Assembly (NCBI RefSeq): GCF_024347315.1
Contig: NZ_AP025460.1
Span: 2,418,001-2,482,000, forward strand
Reading direction: 5' to 3'
Origin: Vibrio atlanticus
Lineage (GTDB): Bacteria > Pseudomonadota > Gammaproteobacteria > Enterobacterales > Vibrionaceae
Length of the DNA: 64,000 nt
Both the position numbers and the translations under genes were made by a program. Of this stretch, positions 17,512 to 25,785 are shown piece after piece (position 1 is the stretch's first letter; the number at the start of each line of letters is the position of its first letter). Under the pieces are notes generated by a model, which made no database searches, was not told the DNA's origin, and saw nothing but the letters and a program-made list of their open reading frames with translations.

Positions 17512-18630
17512 TTAGAATTCATAGAACAGACGTACACGAGCACCGAAATCGTCTTCTTCAGCAAAGGCTGAAGCGTCCGATTGTTGGTTCAGTTTGTTAT
17601 CCACCATCGTGTAGTATGTACCTAGAAGAATTGAAAAATCTTGTACTTCAAGTACATCAAGGAATGCGTAAGATGCATACCATGTTGATACATTTACGTC
17701 GCCTTCAGCCCAAGAAGAAAACTCTTTGTTTTCATACTCATTGATTGCGTGAATGTAGCCTAACCCAAAGTTATTCCAAAGTGCATTAACACCCGCTGTT
17801 AGGTTGTTTTCGTCTACAGCATCCATGTATGCAACGTTCGCATTTACACTCCAATCAGCGCTGGTCCAGTTACCAGTCAAGCCGTAACCCGTACGATCTG
17901 AGATATCAACACCGTTAGCTACAATCGCATCTGAAACTAGGTTGGTTTCCAACGAAGCGGCTACCTTGAAATCACCCATTTGGTAAGCCACAACTGGGCG
18001 AACTAGGAATGAATCTTTAACTGTGTCGATTTGCTCGCCGTGGTACTTACCTTCAATGCCGCCATCGAACAAGTTAGAACGGTCACCTAGCATTGCGCCG
18101 ACTTCAACATACAAGTTGCCAAAAGTTTGGCTGTACATGATTTGGCCGTCTGAACCGCGACCACGCGCCTCTTTCGCTTGGTACGTGTAAGCTGCACCGT
18201 CTGAATACAGGTCGTTCGCTGTGTCACCTGAGTACTCTAGGAATACATCAAGACCAACAGGGAACATGTCGTAAGCTTCAAAGCGACCCGCTTTAATTGC
18301 CCAGCCGTCTTTCTTACCAAACTCAAAGTACGCATCATCCAGTGCGATATTGCCTGTGCTCTCAAACAGAGGCTGTGCTTTAACACCCACATAGTGACCA
18401 TTGCTCGTGTACTTTTCGCCAGCAAACTCGATTAGAACGCGGCCGTCTTGGTTGAATTCGCTGTCATTATTATCGTGTGATTCACGGTCTTGGTAGTTGA
18501 AGTTCAACTCCACGTTACCGCCAACAGAGAAGTTACCTTCTTCAGTATCAACATTGCTGATTCCAGCGTTCGCAGTCATTGCAGCCATTACTGAAGCCGC
18601 AGCGAGCGACATTTTTAGTGTATTTTTCAT
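17512..18630 (-). CDS. outer-membrane carbohydrate porin
   Basis: A 372-aa protein with a signal peptide (ends AMTANA) and alternating amphipathic beta strands, ending in a C-terminal Phe (RLFYEF) as outer-membrane barrels do. GGNVELNFNYQ near the mature N-terminus and the overall pattern fit vibrio carbohydrate porins. Lying between the sucrose hydrolase and fructokinase genes, it most probably admits sucrose or other oligosaccharides to the periplasm (inference). It replaces the longer ScrY porin of enterobacteria. A strong intercistronic hairpin lies just upstream. Confidence 0.82.
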   Translation of the reverse strand: MKNTLKMSLAAASVMAAMTANAGISNVDTEEGNFSVGGNVELNFNYQDRESHDNNDSEFNQDGRVLIEFAGEKYTSNGHYVGVKAQPLFESTGNIALDDAYFEFGKKDGWAIKAGRFEAYDMFPVGLDVFLEYSGDTANDLYSDGAAYTYQAKEARGRGSDGQIMYSQTFGNLYVEVGAMLGDRSNLFDGGIEGKYHGEQIDTVKDSFLVRPVVAYQMGDFKVAASLETNLVSDAIVANGVDISDRTGYGLTGNWTSADWSVNANVAYMDAVDENNLTAGVNALWNNFGLGYIHAINEYENKEFSSWAEGDVNVSTWYASYAFLDVLEVQDFSILLGTYYTMVDNKLNQQSDASAFAEEDDFGARVRLFYEF

Positions 18631-18656
18631 GCTAAACCCTATATTTTGGCAATAAG

Positions 18657-18678
18657 AGGCCCTCCCCGACGAGGGCCT
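18657..18678. terminator. intercistronic hairpin between hydrolase and porin genes
   Basis: An 8-bp perfect GC-rich stem (AGGCCCTC / GAGGGCCT) with loop CCCGAC. The T-run (TGTTTTTTTG) lies on the plus-strand side, so it is a canonical terminator only for plus-strand transcripts. In the minus-strand operon mRNA it would be a hairpin just before the porin ribosome-binding site, suited to mRNA stabilisation or differential expression. Confidence 0.65.
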
Positions 18679-18710
18679 TGTTTTTTTGTTTTGGAATAAT
18701 TTATTAGTGG

Positions 18711-20147
18711 CTAGCGAGTAGCCTGTATCGCAGACATGTAATGCAGTGTGCCAGTCGCATTATTGAGCGTGACCAGAGACAACTCATCGATGAAGATTCG
18801 AGAGGTGAACACTGTCTTCCCGTTGTCAGCAAAAATTTCAATCGCTGAGTTATCGACAAAAACGCGAATGGTTTGTGCTTGCTCTAGGCGCTGTGCGTAA
18901 CGAACAGTACCGTATGCTTCCGCGTGTAGATGAGAAACGTGAGAGCGGTCCAGAATCAGCTCATCGCGATCACCTTGGAACACCATCTGCTCACCTTTCT
19001 GGTTAGCCAGAGTCAGAGTGAAAGACTCATCTACATTCAGTTCCAACTCAAACGAACGTGACGTTAATGCCACCGGTGTAGAGCCTTCAACATCCACTGA
19101 GTTTTGACGCAGCGCTTCAAGCTCTTTCAGTGGTGTCTGAATTAGGTAGCTACCATCAATCGTCAACTCACGTGGCAGAGTCAACATGTGTGCCCAGCCA
19201 TTCTTATCTGTTGGGTAGTCACTTTTTGAGTTGCCCAGCCAGCCAATAAGGATGCGACGTTGTTGGTCATCCAGATAAGTTTGTGGCGCGTAGAAATCGA
19301 AGCCTTTGTCAAGCTCACGGTAGCCTTGGTTGTTGAAGACTTTTGATTCAAAATCAATACGTTCACCGACCATGTAAACCACTGAGAAGACGTTCTTAAG
19401 ATCGTACTTATTATCTGAGCTCACGCCTTGAGGTGAGAAGATATAAACCCCGTTTTCATCGGTTTCATAGTAATTCGGACACTCCCACATATAGCCAAAG
19501 TCTTCGAGACCCACATCAATGTCACCCATATGGTGGTAATCATCAATATCGTTGCCGTGATAATAAGCCAGCGTGCCCTTTTCGTTGTGATCTTGAGCGC
19601 CAATCAACATGTGATAATCGTTGTCACGACAAACCAGCACTGGGTCACGAATCTCTGCAGTGTAAGCATTTGGATCGAAATCCACGACTACGCCTTTCTT
19701 TTCCACGTTACCTTGCTTGTCCATAATCGCGAGAACTTGAGTCGGATGACGTTGGTCATTCTCCTTTTTCAAGTTCGCGGTATAGAAAATGTACAGCTGG
19801 TCATCGTGTGGTACACCAACACCGGTATAACAACCATGGTGGTCGTAATCTTGGTCTGGGTACATCGCGATACCGCGGTCAGTAAAGTTCACGAAATCTT
19901 TGGTCGATACGTGGTACCAGTGCTTCAAACCGTGCACTGGGCCAAGCGGGAACCACTGATAGAAAATGTGGTGCTCGCCATTGAAGTAACTCAAACCATT
20001 CGGGTCATTCAACAGGCCGTGCTTTGGTGCAATGTGGTAGCTCGGGTAAAACGGGTCTGTTTGTGTTTTGTGTTTAATGTCTGCCAAATATTCCTCACTC
20101 ACCTCGTGAATTCGGACAAAGCGGTTTTGACGATTAGAAAAATCCAT
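18711..20147 (-). CDS. scrB: sucrose-6-phosphate hydrolase (GH32)
   Basis: A 478-aa glycoside hydrolase family 32 enzyme that cleaves sucrose-6-phosphate to glucose-6-phosphate and fructose in the cytoplasm. All three catalytic motifs are visible: the nucleophile Asp in LLNDPNG (Asp48), the transition-state Asp in EIRDPVLV, and the acid-base Glu in MWECPNYY. A C-terminal beta-sandwich follows from about residue 345. The start is the ATG at 20147 with GGAG before it; a TTG 30 bases upstream is unsupported. It lies 45 bases after the PTS gene in the same operon. Confidence 0.94.
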   Translation of the reverse strand: MDFSNRQNRFVRIHEVSEEYLADIKHKTQTDPFYPSYHIAPKHGLLNDPNGLSYFNGEHHIFYQWFPLGPVHGLKHWYHVSTKDFVNFTDRGIAMYPDQDYDHHGCYTGVGVPHDDQLYIFYTANLKKENDQRHPTQVLAIMDKQGNVEKKGVVVDFDPNAYTAEIRDPVLVCRDNDYHMLIGAQDHNEKGTLAYYHGNDIDDYHHMGDIDVGLEDFGYMWECPNYYETDENGVYIFSPQGVSSDNKYDLKNVFSVVYMVGERIDFESKVFNNQGYRELDKGFDFYAPQTYLDDQQRRILIGWLGNSKSDYPTDKNGWAHMLTLPRELTIDGSYLIQTPLKELEALRQNSVDVEGSTPVALTSRSFELELNVDESFTLTLANQKGEQMVFQGDRDELILDRSHVSHLHAEAYGTVRYAQRLEQAQTIRVFVDNSAIEIFADNGKTVFTSRIFIDELSLVTLNNATGTLHYMSAIQATR

Positions 20148-20192
20148 AACAACTCCAAGAAAAAAACATTCACTCAAATAGGTGGTGAAAAA

Positions 20193-21557
20193 TTATTTAG
20201 GCTCTTTGTAGAGCAGCTTTGTTAATGCGAAAGCCGAAGCAGCACCCACCAACATAACAAGCACATACATTCCTAGACCGCCGCCAAGGTAAAGCAGAAC
20301 ACCTGGTAACATAGTTGCGCCCGTACCCGCAGAGCCGATACCCGCAATCGCGCCCAAACAACCACCTAATGCACCGCCAATACAGCCATACAAGAAAGGT
20401 TTTACGCGAGGTAGAGTGATAGCGAACATCGCTGGTTCAGTGATACCGAACAGGGCTGGCAACGCAGCGCCAAACATACCGGTACGTTTTACTTTGTCTG
20501 TCTGCATCGACATTACCGCCATTGCAGCACCAAACTGACCAGCGATTGCGGCAGTGCCTAATGGGTTGATGTAGTCAAAGCCAGTGTCTGTCACCATCGC
20601 AATAGTGATAGGCACGATGGTGTGGTGCATACCTGTTACCGCCATGAATTGAATTGCGCCACCATAAATCAAGCCACCAATGCCATATGGGATTTGTAAG
20701 AAGTAGAGCACGGCTTCGGTAATGAGTTTTTCAATGCCGAGTAGGATTGGACCAACGAACACCAAGCCAGCAATCAAAGAGACCAACAACGTAATAAATG
20801 GTGTCAGAATCAAATCCAGAACTTCAGGGATGTGTTTGCGTGATGTGCGCTCAACTAAGGCAGCAAACCAACCCATAAACACCGCCGGAAGAATCGAGCT
20901 TTGCAAGCCCGTCACCGCAATTTCGAAGCCCATGAATGGAATCATCATCGCTTCGGCGTTACCAAAGGCAACATCCCATTTGCTTGCTAGCTGCGGTGCC
21001 ACCAGCATCAGACCCAATACAATACCGAGCACTGGGTTACCACCAAACACGCGCATGGCCGACCATGTCACCAATACTGGAATAAAGATGAAGGCCGTAT
21101 CAGTTAAAACTTGAGACAACGTATTTAACTGTGGCGACAGTTCAATACCGAAGCCGTTAACCAACAGCCCACGCAAGCCCATAAGTAAACCGGTTGCAAC
21201 CAACGCTGGGATAATGGCAACAAAAATGTCAGAGAAAGTACGTGTTACTGTTTGGAACGTGCTGACTTTGTCTTTTTGCTCTTCAGTTTGTGGGGCTTCT
21301 TCAATGGCTTCATTGCCTTTCATGATGGCAAAAACCTTACCCACAAATCCGGTACCCAAGATCACTTGGTGCTGACCATTTTGGAAGAAGTACCCGTGTA
21401 CACCTTCTGTTGCGCTGAGTCCTTCAGCGTCGACTTGTTCATCGTCCTTGGTCACAACACGCAGTCGTGTTGCACAGTGATTCAGTTGTGCGATATTGCC
21501 CTCACCTCCCAGTAAGGCCATAACTCTATTCGCTACAACTTTCGCATCTCGCGCCAT
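20193..21557 (-). CDS. scrA: PTS sucrose transporter subunit IIBC
   Basis: A 454-aa sugar permease-phosphotransferase. The IIB domain (about 1-85) contains the phosphorylated Cys28 in NHCATRLRV. The IIC domain (about 105-450) has roughly ten helices and the TGMHHTIVPI and GITEPAMFAITLP motifs of the glucose-sucrose superfamily. No IIA domain is attached, so the glucose-type IIA (Crr) should supply phosphate. Start: ATG at 21557 with TTTGGAG before it, in preference to an upstream in-frame codon at 21581. It is the first gene of the operon, directly downstream of a long inverted repeat. Confidence 0.92.
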   Translation of the reverse strand: MARDAKVVANRVMALLGGEGNIAQLNHCATRLRVVTKDDEQVDAEGLSATEGVHGYFFQNGQHQVILGTGFVGKVFAIMKGNEAIEEAPQTEEQKDKVSTFQTVTRTFSDIFVAIIPALVATGLLMGLRGLLVNGFGIELSPQLNTLSQVLTDTAFIFIPVLVTWSAMRVFGGNPVLGIVLGLMLVAPQLASKWDVAFGNAEAMMIPFMGFEIAVTGLQSSILPAVFMGWFAALVERTSRKHIPEVLDLILTPFITLLVSLIAGLVFVGPILLGIEKLITEAVLYFLQIPYGIGGLIYGGAIQFMAVTGMHHTIVPITIAMVTDTGFDYINPLGTAAIAGQFGAAMAVMSMQTDKVKRTGMFGAALPALFGITEPAMFAITLPRVKPFLYGCIGGALGGCLGAIAGIGSAGTGATMLPGVLLYLGGGLGMYVLVMLVGAASAFALTKLLYKEPK

Positions 21558-21588
21558 AATTTTGGTCTCCAAATAGTGCAAAGAAATA

Positions 21589-21640
21589 ACAACCTGTATC
21601 TAACTTGTATTTATAGTAATACAAGTTAGATACAGGTTGT
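21589..21640. promoter_or_regulatory. long perfect inverted repeat, probable operator of scrA operon
   Basis: Arms of 23 bp at 21589-21611 and 21618-21640 are perfect complements around the 6-base centre TATAGT. The inner part reads TTGTATT-TATAGT-AATACAA, and each arm also contains a second CTGTAT block, so two or more binding sites of the GTAT...ATAC kind seen for GntR/HutC regulators fit. It lies about 35-85 bases before the scrA start, overlapping the likely promoter. The GntR-type gene upstream is the likely ligand-responsive repressor (inference). Confidence 0.75.
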
Positions 21641-21726
21641 ATTTTACACTGTCGTTTTTTTGTTATTCGTCACACTTGTTATTTATTGGAAATGCATAAG
21701 ATTGCTTACATTCAAAACCTATAGAT

Positions 21727-21755
21727 AAAAAAATAGCCCACAAACGTGGGCTATT
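21727..21755 (-). terminator. terminator of the GntR regulator gene
   Basis: AATAGCCCAC pairs with GTGGGCTATT around a short loop, followed on the minus strand by seven T. It ends the regulator transcript before the scrA promoter region. Confidence 0.85.
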
Positions 21756-21764
21756 CGACATTTT

Positions 21765-22493
21765 CTAAACTCGTGCGGTTATCTCAAAATCATACAAGCT
21801 AGATTTATAGTAAACCGTTGAATATTCGTAGATTTTCTGCTCTTCATAGTAGTTTTGTGATTGGTTGATCAAGATAGGATCAAGCTCCCCAACATCCAAT
21901 AACTGCTGAACGGTGGCGTCGGGCAGAGCCGGCAACAGTTTCTGTTGTGTCTTGATCATCTCAATACCGTGACGGCTCAAATATTCGAACTTAGATCCCT
22001 TAAGATCTTCTTCTGTGAGGTTAGGCAACAGCACTCGAGGGATATAAAACTCTTCAAATGAGACGACTTGTTCGTTCACCAAGCGTAAACGACGAGCAAA
22101 GTTAACGGGATCACCAAGCGAAATATTGAGTTTCTGAGAGACAAATTCGTCCGCGGGTAACACTTCAAACGTATCGACAATGTTAGTTGCCTCTAACCCT
22201 GCGCCCGCAGCTTCTTGCGCCAAACCAGACATGGAAAGAAAATCGTGACGCAGTTTATTGGATTTAACAAAGCTGCCTTTTCCTTTCTCTGAGAAAATGT
22301 AACCGCCATCATTGAGTTGCTGCAATGCTTTACGCACCGTTACACGACTGACTTTCAGCAGGTCCACGAGCTGATTTTCAGACGGTAGCTTGCTGCCCGC
22401 AGGATAAGTGCCTTTATCAATCTCGCGCTTTAACTCTCCCGCGACTTGAATGTACAAAGGCTGCAAATTTTTTTGCTCAAATAACTCAGTCAT
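21765..22493 (-). CDS. GntR/HutC family regulator with UTRA sensor domain
   Basis: A 242-aa transcription factor. The N-terminal winged helix (LYIQVAGELKREIDKGTYPAGSKLPSENQL, then SRVTVRKALQQLNDGGYI) is GntR type. About residues 95-235 form a UTRA ligand-binding domain that senses a sugar or sugar phosphate. Placed directly upstream of the sucrose operon with the long palindrome between, it probably represses it. Most sucrose operons of this make-up use a LacI-type ScrR instead, so this is an unusual pairing. It has its own terminator. Confidence 0.88.
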   Translation of the reverse strand: MTELFEQKNLQPLYIQVAGELKREIDKGTYPAGSKLPSENQLVDLLKVSRVTVRKALQQLNDGGYIFSEKGKGSFVKSNKLRHDFLSMSGLAQEAAGAGLEATNIVDTFEVLPADEFVSQKLNISLGDPVNFARRLRLVNEQVVSFEEFYIPRVLLPNLTEEDLKGSKFEYLSRHGIEMIKTQQKLLPALPDATVQQLLDVGELDPILINQSQNYYEEQKIYEYSTVYYKSSLYDFEITARV

Positions 22494-22623
22494 AATTCCA
22501 TAAAAACTAAGGGGGTTCGGGTCATCTTACTTAAGGTATAAGGGAATACCAAGCCTACAGAACGAGAGAAAACAATTTCTAACCAAAGAGATGGGTAATA
22601 TTTGAAGAGAATTAGGCCAGCGC

Positions 22624-22652
22624 CAGATAGCAAAAAGCCGCTCATTAAGAGC
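22624..22652. repeat. 29-bp direct repeat, copy 2 (right of sucrose cassette)
   Basis: Identical to 16491-16519 over 29 bases and in the same orientation. Here it forms the better of the two terminators, with a perfect stem. Confidence 0.85.
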
Positions 22653-22665
22653 GGCTTTTTTAATG
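22631..22665 (-). terminator. terminator downstream of 4.5S RNA
   Basis: AAAAAGCCGCTC pairs with GAGCGGCTTTTTT around ATTAA. The T-runs on both strands make it bidirectional. It lies about 40 bases past the 3' end of ffs. Confidence 0.88.
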
Positions 22666-22704
22666 GTGATGCTTGCAACATAAGTCAAATTGCAGGCTTC
22701 AAAT

Positions 22705-22812
22705 GGGTGGAAGCCCCAGCCACATCCCGGCACACACGTCGCCTGCTGCGGCTGCTCCCTTCCAGGCCTGACCGAGTTCACAAGTTAGTGTTGCGGGAGG
22801 ACCAGAGCCTCC
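22705..22812 (-). ncRNA. ffs: 4.5S RNA, signal recognition particle RNA
   Basis: The minus strand carries the bacterial small SRP RNA. The conserved apical region reads GGTCAGGCCTGGAAGGGAGC, with the internal AGCAGCC loop that binds Ffh, and the 3' half continues GTGTGCCGGGATGTGGCTGG. The ends GGAGGCTCTGG and GGGGCTTCC pair to close the helix. With Ffh and FtsY it targets membrane proteins during translation. The ends are approximate, placed by analogy with the 114-base E. coli RNA. The atl-ybaY-tesB neighbours match the E. coli ffs location. Confidence 0.95.
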
Positions 22813-23003
22813 ATAGATTCTTTTTCTAAGAGGCTTGCCTCAAAGAGTGATTGGATTATTAAGCATCGCAGCAACCATTGCAAGCCCTTCCACCCTATTT
22901 TTGAACAATTACGTTCTAAGTGCTTATCCTTTATTCAACCCATTCGCAAATCGCAGGTAAATTCGCCATTTACCTGCAGTTGAAAGGTTTGGTTACAGAA
23001 GAG

Positions 23004-23747
23004 CTAAATATCGATGTCTTCATTATCTTCGGTGCGAAGGATGTAGTCTGTCATCCAAGCGGTGCCCAACAAACATAACCACACCACAAAAACGGGACTA
23101 GGCACTTCGATACTTGGGGTGATCACCAAAGCCGCAAAACCGACTGTTGGCAATGTCCAACACAACAGCTTATTCCAACGGAAAGTTTTCAAGCGCGTCA
23201 GTGTTTCCATCGATGCCATGATACCCGTGACACACAAAGCAACCAAAGCGGCATAAGGTAAATCGGCCATCCATAATGGAAGTATTAAGCCTAATGACCA
23301 CCAGCTGTGTCGACTGGCTGGTTTAAGATGATTGGCCGCCCACCAAATCACGATGATCGACAAGGTTTGCAGTGTGGTAACCCACGGAACGCCATCAAGC
23401 TTTCCTGCGGATTGCGTCACCATGATCCCGACTTGTAGCGTTGCGACGATCAAGCCAGAAATAATCACGACCGACAAACTGCTGCGTTTTGAAAAGACCA
23501 CCATCAATAGTGGGAATAACACCCATACACTGACAGAGAGCGTGATGGGTTGCAAAGGAAGGGTTAGACCGTAAGTGGTCATGGCAGCAAGCAAAGCTAA
23601 ACCGGCGATACCACCCTGCGGTAGAATCCATAATGCAGGAATGACCATTGCAAGTACTGGGATATCTCCCTCACTTAAACTGATTGCTCTCGCGCAAACA
23701 ACCGCTAATAATGTGGTGATCAAGAACTGAAACGTTGAAAATACCAT
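23004..23747 (-). CDS. inner-membrane protein, unknown
   Basis: A 247-aa hypothetical with seven or eight hydrophobic segments and a short acidic C-terminal tail (RTEDNEDIDI) on the membrane face. A strong ribosome-binding site (AAGGAGAGG) supports the ATG at 23747. No family motif recognised. Tryptophan-rich loops (PALWILPQGGI, HSWWSLGLILPLWMADLPY) are its main feature. It is divergent from the atl gene, with 50 bases between them. Confidence 0.75.
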   Translation of the reverse strand: MVFSTFQFLITTLLAVVCARAISLSEGDIPVLAMVIPALWILPQGGIAGLALLAAMTTYGLTLPLQPITLSVSVWVLFPLLMVVFSKRSSLSVVIISGLIVATLQVGIMVTQSAGKLDGVPWVTTLQTLSIIVIWWAANHLKPASRHSWWSLGLILPLWMADLPYAALVALCVTGIMASMETLTRLKTFRWNKLLCWTLPTVGFAALVITPSIEVPSPVFVVWLCLLGTAWMTDYILRTEDNEDIDI

Positions 23748-23798
23748 AGCCCTCTCCTTCTACCGATCCGTGGTATTTATGAACTAGGAACATTTAGT

Positions 23799-24101
23799 AT
23801 GGACCAATTTTTGCCCCAAATCTTTGCTGTGATTCACCAAATTCCATATGGGAAAGTAACAACTTATGGAGACATCGCACGTTTTTCAGGATTTCCGGGT
23901 TATGCGCGCCATGTGGGTAAAGCGCTGGGTAACCTACCAGAAGGAAGCAAACTGCCTTGGTATCGGGTGATCAATAGTAAAGGTGAGATCTCTTTGAAAG
24001 GGGATTCCTTTGATCGTCAGAAAAAGCATTTGCAAGAAGAAGGGATTGAAGTGAGTGACGCGGGAAAAGTTAAACTCAGAATATACAAATGGCAGCCCTA
24101 G
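23799..24101 (+). CDS. atl: alkyltransferase-like protein (Atl/MGMT family)
   Basis: A 100-aa DNA-binding protein homologous to the C-terminal half of O6-alkylguanine transferases. The active-site PCHRV is replaced by PWYRVI (LPWYRVINSKGEIS near residue 53), so the alkyl-accepting Cys is Trp, as in Atl proteins (E. coli YbaZ). These flip alkylated guanines and hand the lesion to nucleotide excision repair. IPYGKVTTYGDIARFSG and the Arg-finger region YARHVGKALG are intact. A GC-rich hairpin (24090-24109) overlaps its stop codon. Followed by convergent ybaY, as in the E. coli order. Confidence 0.92.
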   Translation: MDQFLPQIFAVIHQIPYGKVTTYGDIARFSGFPGYARHVGKALGNLPEGSKLPWYRVINSKGEISLKGDSFDRQKKHLQEEGIEVSDAGKVKLRIYKWQP

Positions 24102-24177
24102 AGCTGCCACTAATCGTCTATTCAACTGACTAAATTAAGCTTAATCAAGATGCCTTAACAGTGGCATCGATTTCGAA

Positions 24178-24618
24178 TTAACGGACACCAACCAAACGTA
24201 GGTCTGCTTGTTGCGTGTTTTCTACGTCAGTAATCACTGACTTAATGGTGTCAGTAGTGAAACGTAATTTGCCGTCAACGTGAATCGTTGCGCGCATGTT
24301 GTAACGGTGGTTAGCTTTAATCTTGTTGTTGTCGTAGCTCAGCTCGAATGCGAACGGAACTTGCTTACCGTCTGTGGTGAACTCTTGAGTCGCGATAACG
24401 GTCGATGGTGCGTCAGCCAGTGAGATGTCTTCTAGCGTAACAGTCACTACGGCATTCTCTGGCAATGCAATTCTTTCACGGTAGCTTACTGTTCCTGAAA
24501 CCACTTGAGTGTTCTCTGCAACCACTTCCTGAGAAGCACTGGTTTCTGATGTTGCTTGGCAACCCACAAGTAGGCCAAACGATACTAAAGACGTAATAAG
24601 AATTAGAGCCTTTTTCAT
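24178..24618 (-). CDS. ybaY: YbaY family lipoprotein
   Basis: A 146-aa outer-membrane lipoprotein of the YbaY type. Lipobox LLVGC ends the signal at about residue 20. The mature part is a beta-sandwich with the family sequence VSGTVSYRERIALPENAVVTVTLEDIS and QEFTTDGKQVPFAFELSY. The ATG at 24618 is preferred; a TTG at 24624 starts the same frame. Function is not established. It sits between atl and tesB, divergent from tesB, exactly as in E. coli. Confidence 0.85.
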   Translation of the reverse strand: MKKALILITSLVSFGLLVGCQATSETSASQEVVAENTQVVSGTVSYRERIALPENAVVTVTLEDISLADAPSTVIATQEFTTDGKQVPFAFELSYDNNKIKANHRYNMRATIHVDGKLRFTTDTIKSVITDVENTQQADLRLVGVR

Positions 24619-24786
24619 ATTCAATTTCTCTCAACATGTTTGCCGGACTCGGCAAATCTACTCACCAATTATAAGAGAGCTTTCATATTCTGTCTCGAAA
24701 CCCTATGATTTATTGACAGATATCTGACTAAGCTGAATGATTAACACCATAATCTGACACCTATTTTACCAAGAGGCATGCTGGCG

Positions 24787-25647
24787 ATGAGTCAACCTTT
24801 AAATGAATTACTCAATTTACTTCAGCTAGAGAAACTAGAGGAAGGCCTGTTCCGCGGGCAAAGTGAGAACCTAGGTCTGCCACAGGTATACGGCGGTCAA
24901 GTATTAGGGCAAGCGCTTTCTGCTGCTCGTTATACGGTTCAAGACGACCGCAGTGTTCACTCGTTCCACAGTTACTTTCTATTTCCCGGCGACCCTGAAA
25001 AACCCATTATTTACGATGTTGAGAACCTAAGAGATGGACGCAGCTTTAGTACACGCCGCGTGAAAGCGATTCAAAATGGCCGCCCTATTTTCTATCTTAC
25101 GGCTTCTTATCATGGTGACGCACCCGGCTTTGAACACCAGAATGAAATGCCAAACATCCCAGGGCCAGAGAACTTTGCATCAGAAACTGAGTTAGCAAGC
25201 CACATTGCTGAATTTTTGCCTGAGAAACTGCGTAAAACTTTCTGTGGCGAAAAGCCAATTGAGATGCGCCCGGTAACAATAGTGAACCCGCTTAACCCTA
25301 AGAAAGCCGACCCAAAACAGTACCTTTGGGTGAGAGCAAATGGCGCGATGCCAGACAACCAATTGATTCACCAATACCTGCTTGCTTACGCATCGGATTG
25401 GGGATTCTTAGTGACGGCATTACACCCTCATGAAGTTTCGATCATGACGCCGAACTTCCAAGTAGCAACGATTGACCACTCAATCTGGTTCCACCGCCCA
25501 TTCAAGATGGATGAGTGGTTGCTTTATGCGATTGAAAGCCCAACAGCGGCGAACACTCGTGGCCTAGTGCGCGGCGAAATTTTTAATCAGAAAGGTGAGC
25601 TCGTAGCGACAGCCGTTCAAGAAGGTGTGATGCGTTTTACTAAATAG
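24787..25647 (+). CDS. tesB: acyl-CoA thioesterase II
   Basis: A 286-aa double-hotdog thioesterase that hydrolyses medium- and long-chain acyl-CoA in the cytoplasm. It aligns by eye with E. coli TesB from the first residues ([43 protein letters not shown]). It has [12 protein letters not shown] near 58 and the catalytic Asp of the [10 protein letters not shown] segment near 204. I use the ATG at 24787, which gives the E. coli-like N-terminus with GAGG ten bases before it. An ATG three codons earlier is possible. Confidence 0.95.
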   Translation: MSQPLNELLNLLQLEKLEEGLFRGQSENLGLPQVYGGQVLGQALSAARYTVQDDRSVHSFHSYFLFPGDPEKPIIYDVENLRDGRSFSTRRVKAIQNGRPIFYLTASYHGDAPGFEHQNEMPNIPGPENFASETELASHIAEFLPEKLRKTFCGEKPIEMRPVTIVNPLNPKKADPKQYLWVRANGAMPDNQLIHQYLLAYASDWGFLVTALHPHEVSIMTPNFQVATIDHSIWFHRPFKMDEWLLYAIESPTAANTRGLVRGEIFNQKGELVATAVQEGVMRFTK

Positions 25648-25705
25648 CGATCAAGTAAATAGCGAATAAACGCTTTTTGCAAGCCCAAATATTTACGAGA
25701 AAACA

Positions 25706-25743
25706 AAAAGAGAGGCTAGGTTTAATACCTAGCCTCTCTTTTT
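25706..25743. terminator. bidirectional terminator after tesB
   Basis: AAAAAGAGAGGCTAGG pairs with CCTAGCCTCTCTTTTT around TTTAATA. A long perfect stem with A/T tracts on both sides, between convergent genes. Confidence 0.92.
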
Positions 25744-25785
25744 AATGATGCTAACGACAAGCTGTCACGTAACAGTCCGTAATCT

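Noticed and set aside
19530..20225. 231-aa open frame on the plus strand
   Set aside because: Antisense to the GH32 hydrolase gene, whose catalytic motifs are all intact. Composition is that of a shadow frame.
21665..21690. Possible CRP site before scrA (TGTGA followed by ACAAA on the minus strand)
   Set aside because: Only one half-site matches. Expected biologically for a PTS operon but not supported well enough to list.
22813..22860. Promoter for ffs (TTGAGG with a 17-base spacer to GAATCT)
   Set aside because: The -10 candidate ends only two bases before the assumed RNA start, so the assignment is unreliable.
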